A stretch of 64,000 nt of DNA from Adenophora triphylla var. japonica (taxonomy: Eukaryota; Streptophyta; Magnoliopsida; Asterales; Campanulaceae). The translations under genes were made by a program, and so were the position numbers. The notes under the pieces are model-generated. The model worked only from the letters and a program-made list of their open reading frames with translations, was not told where the DNA came from and searched no databases. The stretch lies in the NCBI GenBank assembly GCA_022495995.1, contig JAFEMH010000933.1:124001-188000 (forward strand). Reading direction: 5' to 3'. Positions 47,334 to 57,679 of this stretch are shown here, piece after piece (the stretch's first letter is position 1; every line of letters begins with the position of its first letter).

Positions 47334-47453
47334 TTTGTCGAAAGAAGGCTGGAAAAGAATCGTTTTCTGAGGAAAAATGTTTGGAACACGGTGTTTGCTT
47401 GACAGACACGAATTTACGAGAAAAATGAGATTTTTACGAGAAAAATATGATCT

Positions 47454-47471
47454 TTCCCGACAATGGAACCA
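47454..47471 (-). promoter_or_regulatory. Primer binding site of element A
   Basis: One base inside the 5' LTR the minus strand reads TGGTTCCATTGTCGGGA. It resembles the plant tRNA-Asp type site (recalled as TGGCGCCGTTGCCGGGGA), with mostly C-to-T or G-to-A differences, as expected from decay of methylated cytosines. Confidence 0.6.
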
Positions 47472-47472
47472 C

Positions 47473-48354
47473 TGATGACACCACATATTTTGGGGTCTAA
47501 ATGGTTGGTAGGATATCTGACAGGATATTGTTTGGGTACCTAGAACACAACGAAGAGAAGCACCGTTAAGGTCAAAGCTGGATGTTAATCCAACTCAGAC
47601 CCTCGGGTGTGAGAGTAAGATATCTTGATGGATATGATAACCTGAGAATAAGACTTTGAATGTCTTGAGTGTTTGTGTGTTTAGGATTTAGATAATGTGA
47701 CTTACAAATATGATTTTGCACTTACCTTGTCCAAGGGGACAAAGATCTTCTATTTATAGGTGATGGTGAGCTGCTTGTTGATGTAAGCCATGAGGTCAGC
47801 CCTAAGGGGTATCTTAGTCTTTGACCGGATACACGTGTCCTTATCGGATTTTTTTTGTCAGTAAAGGAAGATTCACTGTCAGAGGGGATGTCGTTGATGT
47901 GGACAGGAGACGTGTATTATGGAGAGTTAGCGCGGCGCATTAATGACAATAGTAGGCGCCTGACTGAGCCGCATTTAATGCGATGGAAATAAGCCAGCTT
48001 CGTTATGTCAGTGCATGTATATGAAGCTTGTTGTCTAAGCTAAAGCTTTAATCGGGAGTCTGATGGGATAACCGAGAGTCTGATATGAGACCGCAGTCAA
48101 CATCTTGAGCGCGGTCAATGATATTGACACGGGCACGGATGGAACGGTCACCACTCCCGCGGTCACCTGCTGACGGTGTAGATCTCTGTGGTCTTGACTG
48201 GGAGTCTGGGACGGTCTGAGAGGATCGCGGTCTTGACCTGGATGGCCTATCTGTCCGCGGTCTTGGTTCTGGCGGTCTAGAGTATGCCACGTCATATACT
48301 TGACATTTGAACCAGATCGAGCTTGGACCCGATCTAGCTGGTCCGAGCTCATCA
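47473..48354 (-). repeat. Element A 5' LTR (882 bp)
   Basis: This is the upstream LTR in element sense. A minus-strand TATA box (CTATAAATAG, about 47750-47760) follows a region (48080-48260) with many GACCGCGG-type repeats, as in the other LTR. It is bordered on the right by the ACAAA duplication. Confidence 0.9.
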
Positions 48355-48359
48355 ACAAA

Positions 48360-48649
48360 TGACAACATAAGGTAAGTTATAGGTATTCCCACAATTGGGG
48401 TTCATAGAATTTTAGCATTTTAAGATCTAAAATTAAAAAATAATTATTTATGAGTTATGCCAACATAAAATGTCAAAACTAAATGACACGGGCTGATTTG
48501 ATTTAAGTGAATTTTCTAATATTTTTGTTTAAACCTTTAATTACTAACATTTTGTAACTTCGTACTGTTACCATATTTGAAATATCAAACTCTATTCTGA
48601 TAACTATCAATAGTATTTTTTTTTTATATAATTTACTTTAAAATTACTA
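48360..48649. other. AT-rich intergenic stretch, nothing recognised
   Basis: Between the target duplication of element A and the next MITE I see only AT-rich sequence without open frames or clear repeats. Confidence 0.6.
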
Positions 48650-48840
48650 TTCCCTCCTTCCAATAATAATTATTATTTAGATTTTCACACATATTAGAAA
48701 TTTAATGAATGCATATGAAATAGACTAAATTGCTATTTTAGAAGAATTTAATTATCTAAATAATTAAATATTGTACATTAATTATATATGATTACAAATT
48801 TTAACATTTAAATAATAAATATTTTAGAATTGAGGAGGGG
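48650..48840. mobile_element. Stowaway-type MITE
   Basis: The left end TTCCCTCCTTCC and the right end, reverse complemented, CCCCTCCTCAATTC share the Stowaway pattern and continue into AATAATWATTATT on both sides. TA flanks both ends (48648-48649, 48841-48842). Length is 191 bp. Confidence 0.72.
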
Positions 48841-48880
48841 TACTATTTTAATTTTGGGTTAATTACAAAATATGGTCTAA

Positions 48881-49051
48881 CTAGTAAAAGCCCGTGTCTC
48901 GAGGACACGGTTTTTTTTTTTTTTAAAAAAATTAAAAAAAAAATTAAAAGGCAAAATGGAAAGGGACAACTTAGTAAGGGCAAAATGAGAAATTCGGCAT
49001 TTGAAACTGTTCATTGTACTGTAGCAGACCCGTTCCCATTTATACTATAGA
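48881..49051 (-). mobile_element. Short non-autonomous Helitron, sister of 10359-10562
   Basis: The minus strand begins TCTATAGTATAAATGGG after A and ends CTAG before T. A CCGTGTC/GACACGG hairpin lies shortly before the CTAG. Internal blocks GGCAAAATGGAAA and ACTGTTCATTGTACTG match the copy at 10.4 kb, so both derive from one family. Confidence 0.85.
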
Positions 49052-50020
49052 TGTTCATGGACATGTATCAATTTGAGGATTGACTTTTCAATTTTGACAA
49101 TTTACGGCCTAATGAGACATTTTTTGTCCGGTTAAGAGTTTTTTTTATGAAATTCATTAAAACTTAGTTAAGTAACATGTGTCTTGCACGTGGTGAACGG
49201 ATTGGATTAAATTGTGCAACGATGTAGCCGACAATGGAATTCGGCTTGGGTTGTTACGGATCAGAAAAAATGGTGGTTTAAAGATGTTCTTTTTTCGAAT
49301 TGGAGACATATTGGAGGGGGTAAAGGTACCAAGAGTTCAGATCTATCTAGAGAGGGGTGAAGAGGTTGGATGGTCGGAGAGTAATGGGTCTTGTAAAGAG
49401 GGGGAAGAGGGGGATGCCAACGGAGATGACGGTTGCGTGGTGACCGAAGAATGGATGAAGAAGAAGGGTTGAGAAGGGGGTGAACAATGGGGTGAAAGTA
49501 TTTAGGGAAAATATTATATACTAGGGTGAATTCAACAACATTATATTGTTCATGAAATGTGGTACATCTAATTGATGTACAATTATTTTTATTTGTGAAT
49601 AATATAATTTTAACTTTAAAAAAGTTAAATTGTGTATGAAAATATTGTACACTTAAAATGACTATTTTTAAAATTCAATATGGTAAATAGTGTATAAAAT
49701 GTTGTACATACTTTCATATAAATGAATTTTTAAGTAATAAAAAATGATTTTGACAAAAAAAAAATGATTATTCAATATTGGAAAAAGAATTCAATTTGGT
49801 TAATTCCTTTAAATTTAAAAACTTTTCATTTAACCCTTCAAAACTAATATCATTTCAAATTAATTCAATTCGTTCATCACGTGTAATACACATGTTAATT
49901 AACTAAATTAACTAATGAATTATGTCAAAAAACTCTTAATTGGGCGAAAAATATCACATTAGATCCTAATTGCCAAAATTGAAGAGTCAAACTCCGAATC
50001 GATACCTCTCCATGAACATT
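49052..50020. mobile_element. Long-TIR element, ~165-bp inverted repeats
   Basis: The left arm (49052-49215) and right arm (about 49855-50018, reverse complement) align through ATGTTCATGGA, CTTTTCAATTTTG / CTCTTCAATTTTGG, TTAAGAGTTTTTT and AACATGTGT...ACGTG...GAACG. The centre (49215-49790) is partly GC-richer and holds a short open frame (49212-49472) that I do not recognise. Long arms suggest a Mutator-like or foldback element. The target duplication is not clear because its left end abuts the mini-Helitron. Confidence 0.75.
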
Positions 50021-50229
50021 AGATCCAATTTTATAATTAACCCTTTTATGTGTCGGAACAAAGAAAAATTCAAGAAAGAATGAATGAATATATTTTTTTT
50101 TTTGAAAGAGATGCCATAATGCATGCAACTAATACCCACGACCTAACTATTTTGAAACTCACCGCCGCCCCTCTTCTTTGTCTGACGCCTCTACTCTACC
50201 TTTCACATTTATGCTATGACCATTTCCTT

Positions 50230-50289
50230 TAAAATAAATCTCTCTCCGTCCTTCCCAATTTAGACTTCTTCTTCTCAGTTATCTCTCCA
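50230..50289 (+). promoter_or_regulatory. Leader of the BAHD gene
   Basis: A CT-rich leader (AAATCTCTCTCCGTCC) precedes the ATG at 50290. TTTAAAATAAA at about 50228 is the nearest TATA-like string. The long-TIR element ends only about 270 bp before the ATG, so it may form part of the promoter. Confidence 0.4.
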
Positions 50290-53200
50290 ATGGATAATCC
50301 AAACAAAAGTTGTTCCCGTGTGAACGTCCACTCAAAGCTTACGGTAGTCTCAAGCTCCCCAACCGGGCCGGGCAAGATCCACCCACTAAATGCACTTGAC
50401 CACGCCATGGCTTCCCACACTGTCCACATCATCTTCTATTACCGGGTCAACCCATTTGTCGAAGGCCGGTTTCAGTTCGAGTTAGACAACCTCCGGGTGT
50501 CACTGTGTGAGCTTTTGTGCCAGTACCCGACCATGACGGGTCGGTTGGGTAAACAGGTGGGTAATAATAATTGGGTGGTGAATTGTAATGATGCGGGGGT
50601 TAGAATGTTGAGGGCTAGTGTGGGAGCCACAGTTGAGGAGTGGCTGAGGACGGCGGATGCCAACGAGGAGAAAGATCTTGCTGTGTGGGAAAACATCCCC
50701 GCCGGCGGCGATGATGATGATCCGGCCATTGGTATATGGTCGCCTTTTCAAATTCAGGTTGGGTATTTACTTTCCTTCTCATGCTTGGTAATAAATGTCA
50801 TTTTTTGGTAGAACTAGGATTTTACAAGGGAATCATAATTAATGAGGAGTTGGTCTTATAAAAAATTAATTTTTTTTTTTAAGATAAGAAAAAACGTGTT
50901 TTTTAAAGCGCTGTTCAAAATAAACGGTGGCAATTTTGTAATTACTGGCAATCATGTTCAAAATAAACGGTGGCATTTTTGTAATTACTGGCAACATGAT
51001 AAATGCCAGTGTTAATTTTACAAATGACCAGTGATTTCATACTGACATTTTATAAACATGAAACTGACACTTTTTACACGGGCACATTTATATACATGAA
51101 CTGACACTCTTCACACTGGCATTCAAAAATACATAGACTGACATTTGAAAACACATTTACTGGCACTCAAAAATGCATATACTGGCACTCAAAAACACTG
51201 ATAATTATTTTTGCTGATATTCAAAAAAACATGAACTGACATTCAAAAAAACATGGACTGGCATTCAAAATTACAAGAACTGGCATTCAAAAATACATTG
51301 ACACTCAGTTACACACTTACTGGCACTCTATTATACACTAACGAGCACTCAATTATACACCAACAGGCACTTGATTATACACTAACGGGCACTTGATTAT
51401 ACACTAACGGGCACTCAATTATACACCAACGGGCACTTGATTATACACTAACGGGCACTCTATTATACACTAACGGGCACTTGATTAATCACCAACTGGC
51501 ACTTGATTAATCGTTATAAACAACAAATTGTACCCACAAAACAGCATATACCCAGAATCCTTCCACCAAAGCCATCTTATTGAACACATTCCCAAGAAAA
51601 TCAATCACGACAGGATGCTTCAAGGGCTCGTTAGTCAGCGCACAGTTCAACCACTTTGAAAGCCTCTGCTCATTGGGATCAACCTTATCGGGCTTTTTGA
51701 TTGTTTAATTTCATCACCTACGGTGGCAGAATCGGGGAGAGCTCGCCCATTTAATGTGAAGAAGAACGAGTCTAGGGCTCGAATTGGGTGAATTTGGGGA
51801 AGAAGAGAGACCTCTTGGGAGGTACCTAGGCCGTCGGAGAGGAAGATGATTTGAGGAGCGGCAATGGAGTTTGGAGATTTGCGTTTAGAGAGATGAGAGT
51901 ATCCGTCTAGAGAGAGAGAGGAAAGAGAGCGTTGCCTTTTATATGCTATTGGAAAACACGTTTTTTTGATTGTTTAAAAAAAATGCGTTTTTTATAAGTT
52001 TTTGGCATTAATGAGAGGGTCATTTTATATTACAACTTGTTATAGTTTATTCCCTCAGTTATAAGAAAAAAAAAACTAATTTCACACATTAAAAAGGTAG
52101 TTAAATTGATTTAATTGTCTTAATTTAATAAAAAAAACATGTTAAAATCACTAATATATCCCGGCATTAAATGTGTAATAAATGTGCACTTGTCTATGAA
52201 AATAAATAATTAATTAGGATTTTTTTCGATAAAATATTATTATATACATTTGCATTCAATGAATTTTACATTGAAAATTATGGAATTTTCTTATATTTGT
52301 GGCGAAAGTGACAGGAGGGAGTATTAATATAATATAGGTAAACAATTAATTAAGGTAAATTTGATATACCATTATATTATATACTATCAATAACATGTTT
52401 TAGATTTTTATTAGGATAATTAAATGGATCTAAATTTAGTGTTCAAATTATCTTCATATTAACAATAGAAAAAAAGTAAAAAAATCATTTTGAAATATAT
52501 TTTTGACCGCTCCAATTTAAATTTAATTTAGCCTTCCATTTTCAAATTGATTTTTGAATTTGGAGTTTCCAGCCAACGAAACATATCTCAATTAAATCTC
52601 TTAACCCATTCTCCATTTAACAAGATGTTGCATGACACTTCTTATTTGAATTTGGACCTCAAACGTAATAGATATTGTTGTCAAATTTGAGTATCAATTT
52701 AGGGAGAGTAACCGAAAAGTTCTAAAAAAGTATCATAATGTTCGAGAAGTTTCTTCACCATGTTGTATAATAGATGCAGTATTATATTCACATATGAGTG
52801 AATTTAATAATATTGCATGCAGTATTATATATTACTGCATAAGAATTTTCAGGTCATTTCGATTTAATGAGGAACTTGAGGGGAAGTGATTTGTTTCAAA
52901 AGGAACTTTCGGGTCAAATTCCCATCAATTTATTAAATTTGCTTGCACTAACAAATGACAAAAACCAAATATTTGTAGTTAAATACATTTGAAGGAGGGG
53001 GACTAGCCATTGGATTAAGCTTTAGCCACATGCATGCAGACCCAACAAGTGCAGTCCTGTTTCTCAAGTCATGGACTCACCTTATACAGGGAAAACCAAT
53101 TGCTCAAGACCCTAACTTCTACCTTCCTTCTTCAATCAACTCTGCAACTCCCAAACAACCATACTATTCAACCAAATCCAAAGCCGATTCTCCTGCAGCG

Positions 53201-53932
53201 AAAATGGGTACGGCTACCTTTCGATTTTCTCACTCTACCCTCGAGAAACGCCTCTCAAAAGTGCTCGATAAGTGCCCCAACGCCACCCCATTTGACTTCT
53301 TAGCAGCATTGTTTTGGACAAGAATAGTCCGATTTAAGTCGAAGCTACCTGCAAATGACAACACCAACACCAACACCAACACAAACACACATTACTATTC
53401 CATCTCTATCAGTGCTGATGCCAGGAACCTTGTGCAGACACCAGGCTACTTTGGTAACGCGTTAAATTTCTCCTTACTCTTAGTAGAGAAAGAGTTACTC
53501 GAGATGACCAAATTAGAAGACGTGGTGGTGAAAGTCAACCGCCACGTCTCGGGGATTCAGAAGGAAAATTTTTGGTCAAACATGAGCTGGCTCGAGTCAA
53601 GGAAGGATGAAATCGGAAACTATAGCCCGCCATTTCAGATGTATGGTCCGGAACTAACATGTGTTAGCATGGAACACATGATGATTGGTAATGACGAGTC
53701 GTCGTCGTTGATGTATGCAACGGAGTTTGAGAATGGTGAGAAGCCGGTGCATGTGAGCTGTCGTGTGGGGAACGTGCAAGGCGAAGGATTGATCGTTGTG
53801 ATGCCTTCGCCTGAGAAGGGGCTTGCACGGACGGTGACGGTAACTCTGCCAGAGGATGAAATGGGTAGGCTTTGTGAGGATCAAACAATAATGGAGTTGG
53901 AGCCTACTATGATAACTAGTGGTAGAAACTAA
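50290..53932 (+). CDS. BAHD (HXXXD-type) acyltransferase, two exons
   Basis: BAHD enzymes transfer acyl groups from acyl-CoA to alcohols or amines in the cytosol. Exon 1 is 50290-50757 (156 aa, ends QIQ, GT donor). Exon 2 is 52979-53932 (317 aa, acceptor TTTGTAG). The total is 473 aa, and the intron position is usual for the family. The start region reads LDHAMASHTVHIIFYYR, and exon 2 opens FEGGGLAIGLSFSHMHADPT. The catalytic HxxxD is H-M-H-A-D, with P-T after Asp rather than the usual G. The C-terminal structural motif DFGWG is absent; at its place is EFENGEKPVHV. An Asn-Thr repeat (about 53358-53395) is encoded by an AACACC microsatellite. No stop or frameshift was found. The loss of DFGWG leaves substrate and activity open. 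The intron is enlarged by two Mutator-type insertions. Confidence 0.9.
50847..52006. mobile_element. Pack-MULE-like element in the BAHD intron
   Basis: A 9-bp direct repeat ATTAATGAG flanks the element (50838-50846 and 52007-52015). Near each end an inverted block is seen: CTTATAAAAAA, then a T run, then AAAAAACGTGTTTT. The first eight terminal bases do not match each other, so the exact ends are provisional. Inside are a tandem region of 20-26 bp units such as ACTGGCACTCAAAAA and ACTAACGGGCACTTGATTAT (about 50990-51510) and a host gene fragment (RTF2-like). There is no transposase. Confidence 0.72.
51545..51935 (-). pseudogene. Captured fragment of an RTF2-type (replication termination factor 2) gene
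   Basis: On the minus strand, the block KPDKVDPNEQRLSKWLNCAL then TNEPLKHPVVIDFLGNVFNK (51700-51561) matches the start of the RTF2 RING-like domain, as recalled from plant homologues. Further 5' (about 51860-51735) are IIFLSDGLG and FFFTLNGRALPDSATV, like the N-terminus of the same protein. The expected middle part (the Gly-rich 'LRGGGGDGG' and 'ESRDCYLNMY') is deleted at the join near 51705-51735. The two parts are out of a single frame. It lacks the rest of the gene and is antisense to the BAHD gene. Confidence 0.82.
52702..52923. mobile_element. Mutator-type MITE near the BAHD intron acceptor
   Basis: The ends are GGGAGAGTAACCGAAAAGTTC and, in reverse complement, GGGAATTTGACCCGAAAGTT. They are flanked by a perfect 9-bp repeat ATCAATTTA (52693-52701 and 52924-52932). 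Length is 222 bp, non-coding. It ends 55 bp before exon 2 of the BAHD gene. A decayed relative lies at 9265-9625. Confidence 0.85.
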
Positions 53933-54190
53933 TTTGCTACATGTTGGCATAATATGCGTGACCATTGTTTATGTTATGTTTAGTTGTTCGATAACATCTT
54001 GCCTAGTAGCAGCCAACAATATGACTACAACAAAAATGACTTTTCCTTACACTTATTTTTCAATATATGCTTATAGATTTGAAATGAAAAAATACATCTA
54101 ATTTCCGGCATGTTTTATTAATTTTTGGCACTTTTTATCAAGTGCTACTAATTTTCGGCACTTTAAGTGTCGCTAACTTTCCGACACTTT
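53933..54190. other. BAHD 3' region, transposon remnant near the end
   Basis: The BAHD 3' UTR must lie here; no strong polyadenylation signal was found. From about 54100, repeats of TTTCGGCACTTTAAGTGTCG type (CGGCACTTT at about 54152, CCGACACTTT at 54181) suggest the subterminal part of another DNA transposon. Confidence 0.45.
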
Positions 54191-54700
54191 CACTACAAAA
54201 AAAATCGAAAATAGAGACAGAAAATTAGAGACAGACGGAGTCTGTAGCTAATTTAGAGACAGATTAGAGACAGATTCAGAATTCGTCTCTAAATTAGAAA
54301 CAGATTCTGTATTCGTCTCTAAATTAGTGACGGATTCAAAATCCGTCTCTAATTGAATCCGTCACTAATTTAGAGGCGGATTCAGAATCTGTCACTAAAT
54401 TAGAGACGGATTCTGAATCCGTCTCTAATTTTGTATTCGTCTCTAATTTAGAGAAGGATACAAAATCTGTCTCTAAACTTTAGAGACAGATGTTGAATTG
54501 TCTCTAAATTAAAGACAAATTTTAATCTGTCTCTAATTTAGTGACACATTTTTTAATCCGTCTCTAATTTAGTGACAGATTCACTCTAAAATTTAGAGAC
54601 AGAATTTGTATATGTCTCTAAATTAGAGACGGGTTCAAAATCTGTCTCTAATTAGAGACAGATTCAACATCCGTAACTAAATAGAAAAAAAGAGGGACGG
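54191..54700. mobile_element. CACTA terminus with subterminal repeats (CACTA-1)
   Basis: CACTACAAAAAAAATCG at 54191 is a typical CACTA end. It is followed by about 480 bp of direct and inverted copies of an AGAGACRGATTCAGAATCYG / CGTCTCTAAATTAGAGAC unit, as expected of transposase-binding subterminal repeats. The other end is not in the window. Confidence 0.78.
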
Positions 54701-54892
54701 ACAATAGCATTTACTTTTTTAATTTTTTTTTGAATAAATAAAAATATTTGAGATGTTATTTAGTAGGGAATTTTTTTACAAAAAGTTATATTAAAATAGT
54801 TAATAATTTTTAAAGAAATGAAAGTATTTAATAGAAAAAAAGATTTTTTTTAATTATTCCATTTTAAATTAATATTTACCTAAATGACACCA

Positions 54893-56920
54893 GGGAAAAT
54901 TTATGTACCAAAATGACCATTTTATTTGAAGTCGGCATTGGTAATGTCGTTTTTGGCTTGAAGTCGGCACTACCAATGCCGACTTTAGTCAGTCAAAAGT
55001 CAGCCCATGGGTGGTTAATTAATTACATTAATTAGGTTATGTTTAAGTGAAGTCGTCATTGTCAATATCGACTTCAACTAGGGTTTTAGCGAAGTCGGCA
55101 TTGGCAATGCCGACTTCAAGCCAACATAAAATCCCCTCCCAGCCTCTTCTTTCTCATTCTTTCGTAACCGTTTCTCTGTCCATTATCATTCTTTCATAAC
55201 CATTTCTCTGTCCATTTCAATTTCAAAGCTCAACATTCTCCAATATTTTGTGAATTAAGCATTATTTAAGGTACATTTTATTCTTTTTTATATATTTTGA
55301 TTTATATAATGTGATTGTAAACTAGAGTTATTTGTTATTTTTTTATATGTTTTGACTGTCGAATTAATTGATATATTTTGATTTGTATAATGTGATTTGT
55401 TGCTTTTTTATATATTTTGATTGTTGAATTAATTTGTTTAGGGAAAAATGTGAGTGGACTTCCGCTTATTTTCATGTGCTACTGGGGAGGAGATGATGAA
55501 CACCCGTTTGGAGATAGTAATCTTGAACAGGGGCCGAAATTTCCACTTAGGGCAAAAACTCGTTGGAGTTACAAAAAATTGATTAGGAAGTTATATAAGA
55601 AAATTGATATAGATCCAAGGGATTGTAAGTTGAAAGTTATTTGTAGATATCCTCATATGATGGGCAATGGGTTTGCAAATTACATTCCGCTTGAAGTCGA
55701 GGATGATATGTGTGTGAAAGTCATGTTTGATGTTTCTGCTCAATTAGGTGGGATTGGTAGCTTGCAGTTGTATATTATCCTGGAATTTGGATTTTTTTGA
55801 TAATAATGTGCATTCTGATGAGGTTGAAACACGTGAGGAGCCGATACAAATGATAACTACCTTGAGAGAGATGCTTTTGGTTTTGAAACACATTGGGAAG
55901 AGGAAAGGGAAGTGGAATCGGAAGTGGAAGCAGAATTGGAAGTAGAAGGGGAAGGGGAAGAGGTAGAGGAACGTGAAAATGATGATTATTCAGATTATGA
56001 AAGTCATATCCTTGCAGTAAGTTCTGATGCTGATTCTGGATATGAAGATTATTCGAGTCCAACTGATAACGAGAATGAGGGTGATGATGGGGAAGGTGGT
56101 GATGTAGGAGCACAGATGATTACTTTTCAAGGTGAACCGCAAAATCAAATGTATGGGAGAGGAGACTATCAATTTTACTGTGATATTGGTGAAGGGTCGG
56201 AGAATTATAATAATAGTGAATACAAGTTTGCAGAATGGAATGCGGAGAGTGATGGAATCGCTAAAGGTATTCGCTTCTCAGACAAAATTGATGTGCAGTA
56301 CCAAATAAAGAAGTACCATATTAAGAAGAATTTGAGGTTCAAGGTGAGAAAGAGCACACCGCAAAAGTGGACTATTGAGTGTTTGGTGAAACAGTTCTCC
56401 TGCAATTTCTATGTGAATGTGAGTCTGAAGAAGGGTGGGTACTGGGAAGTAACTAAGTACAAGGGTCCACATTCTTGCTTGGCTTCAGATGTTAGCGGCG
56501 ATCATCCTAATTTAGCTGCTAATATTATAGGACGAGAAGTTTTTGATCTTGTCAAGGCTGATCCAGAGTACAAGATTAAGATTATCATGATAAATATAAA
56601 ATCAGATTACGGTAAGGATGTTTCATATCGGAAGGCATGGTGTGGTAAACAAAAAGCCATCGCTCAAGCATATGGGGACTGGGACGAATCTTATATAAAG
56701 TTGTCACGTTTGTTAGCAGCTATTCAAAAGTGGAACCCTTCAACCATTGTGGAGTTTTCTAATCGTCCTGAAGCTGGTCCTCCAGGTTCGTTTGACCGTG
56801 TGTTCTGTGCATTTGGCCCTTGTTTGGAAGCATTCTCTCATTGCCGTCCTGTCATTTTTGTTGATGACACATTCTTGCATGGAAGATATAAAGGGGTAAT
56901 ACTTATTGCTATGGGTGTCG
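54893..56920 (+). mobile_element. Mutator-like element (MULE), left part
   Basis: GGGAAAATTTATGTACC at 54893 looks like a MULE terminus, and a MuDR-type transposase begins 550 bp further on. The element is cut by a CACTA insertion at 56921, and its right end lies outside the window. Its boundary with CACTA-1 is inferred. Confidence 0.6.
54940..55115. repeat. Four palindromic GAAGTCGGC repeats in the MULE 5' region
   Basis: GAAGTCGGCATTG-G-CAATGCCGACTTC at about 55088 is a perfect 27-bp inverted repeat. Diverged forms occur at about 54941, 54979 and 55050. They lie upstream of the transposase and may be binding or regulatory sites. Confidence 0.75.
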
Positions 56921-56943
56921 CACTACCAGAAAATAGGTTTTAG
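55417..56943 (+). pseudogene. MuDR-type MULE transposase, broken
   Basis: The first exon-like frame (55417-55800) has FMCYWGGDDEHPFG and IICRYP/VICRYPHMMGNGFANY-like blocks of MULE N-termini. The frame is lost at about 55795 and shifts again at about 55912, after which an acidic stretch (E/D-rich, 55912-56110) leads to the MuDR DNA-binding domain (GIRFSDKIDVQYQIKKYHIK, then CNFYVNVSLKKGGYWEV and HSC). The catalytic DDE domain begins FDRVFCAFGPCLEAFSHCRP then VIFVDDTFLHGRYKGVILIA, where the first Asp sits. CACTA-2 interrupts it at 56921. The last seven codons of the open frame belong to the insertion. Confidence 0.88.
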
Positions 56944-57545
56944 CGGCGAAAATTTCCGTCGCTAAAACCAAATTTCCGTCGCTAAAGTTAAACACCGACG
57001 GAAAAATTCCGTCGGTGGTCCGCCGCTATCATCCCGCCGCAGTGTTCCGACGGCTCAAATTCCGCCGGTATATTTTGATTTTATCGACGGAATTAATTTC
57101 GTCGGTGATTTTTTGACATTAGCGACGGAAATTTCCGCCGCTAAATTAATTTAATTTAATTTAATTTTTATTTCAGCGACGGAATATTCCGCCGGTGAAA
57201 TAAAAATTTAATTTAATTTTTATTTTCACCGGCGGAATATTCCGTCGCTGAAATAAAAATTAATTAAATTAATTTCAGCGACGAAAATTTCCGCCGCTGG
57301 AATAAAAATTAATTAAAATAAATTAATTTCAGCGGCGGAAATTTCCGTCGCTGGAATTAATTTATTTTAATTAATTTTTATTCCAGCGACGAAAATTTCC
57401 GCCGATGAAAATAAAAATTAAATTAAATTTAAATTAAAATTAATTGATATAGTGGCGAAAATTTCCGTCGCTGGAATAAAAATTAATTAAAATAAATTAA
57501 TTACAGCGACGAAAATTTCCATCGCTGATAATGAAATAAATTAAA
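56935..57545. repeat. CACTA-2 subterminal repeats
   Basis: There are about a dozen direct and inverted copies of TTTCAGCGACGGAAATTTCC / GCCGCTGAAAT units separated by AATTAATTTTTATT-type AT spacers. They resemble binding sites for the TNPA protein of this superfamily. Most centres are palindromic (GAAATTTC). Confidence 0.85.
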
Positions 57546-57679
57546 AAAAAATAATTTAAAATATCAATTAACTAATTTTTTTTGTACCTGATATAACAAT
57601 TCAATTTATAAAACTAAAACTATAAAACTAAAAATCAAATATCAGCGTACCAAACTAAAGACTAAATATCACCGTACCA

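Larger units (their letters stand above)
16651..48354 (-). mobile_element. Element A: Ty3/gypsy Tat-type LTR retrotransposon, split by insertions
   Basis: Two direct repeats (16651-17508 and 47473-48354) start TGATGA and end TCATCA on the plus strand. They are flanked by the 5-bp duplication ACAAA (16646-16650 and 48355-48359). On the minus strand the order is LTR, PBS, gag, zinc knuckle, protease, RT, two RNase H domains, integrase, then an antisense ORF and the second LTR. Dual RNase H plus an extra antisense ORF after integrase is typical of the Tat lineage (Retand, Grande and relatives, from general knowledge). Insertions B2 and B1+C interrupt gag and protease. In the first ~100 bp the LTRs differ at 13 sites, 12 of them transitions, so the copy is old. 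Several stops and frameshifts make it non-functional. Confidence 0.93.

Noticed and set aside
49212..49472. 86-aa plus-strand ORF as a gene
   Set aside because: It lies inside the long-TIR element, has no recognisable domain, and has no splice or promoter support.
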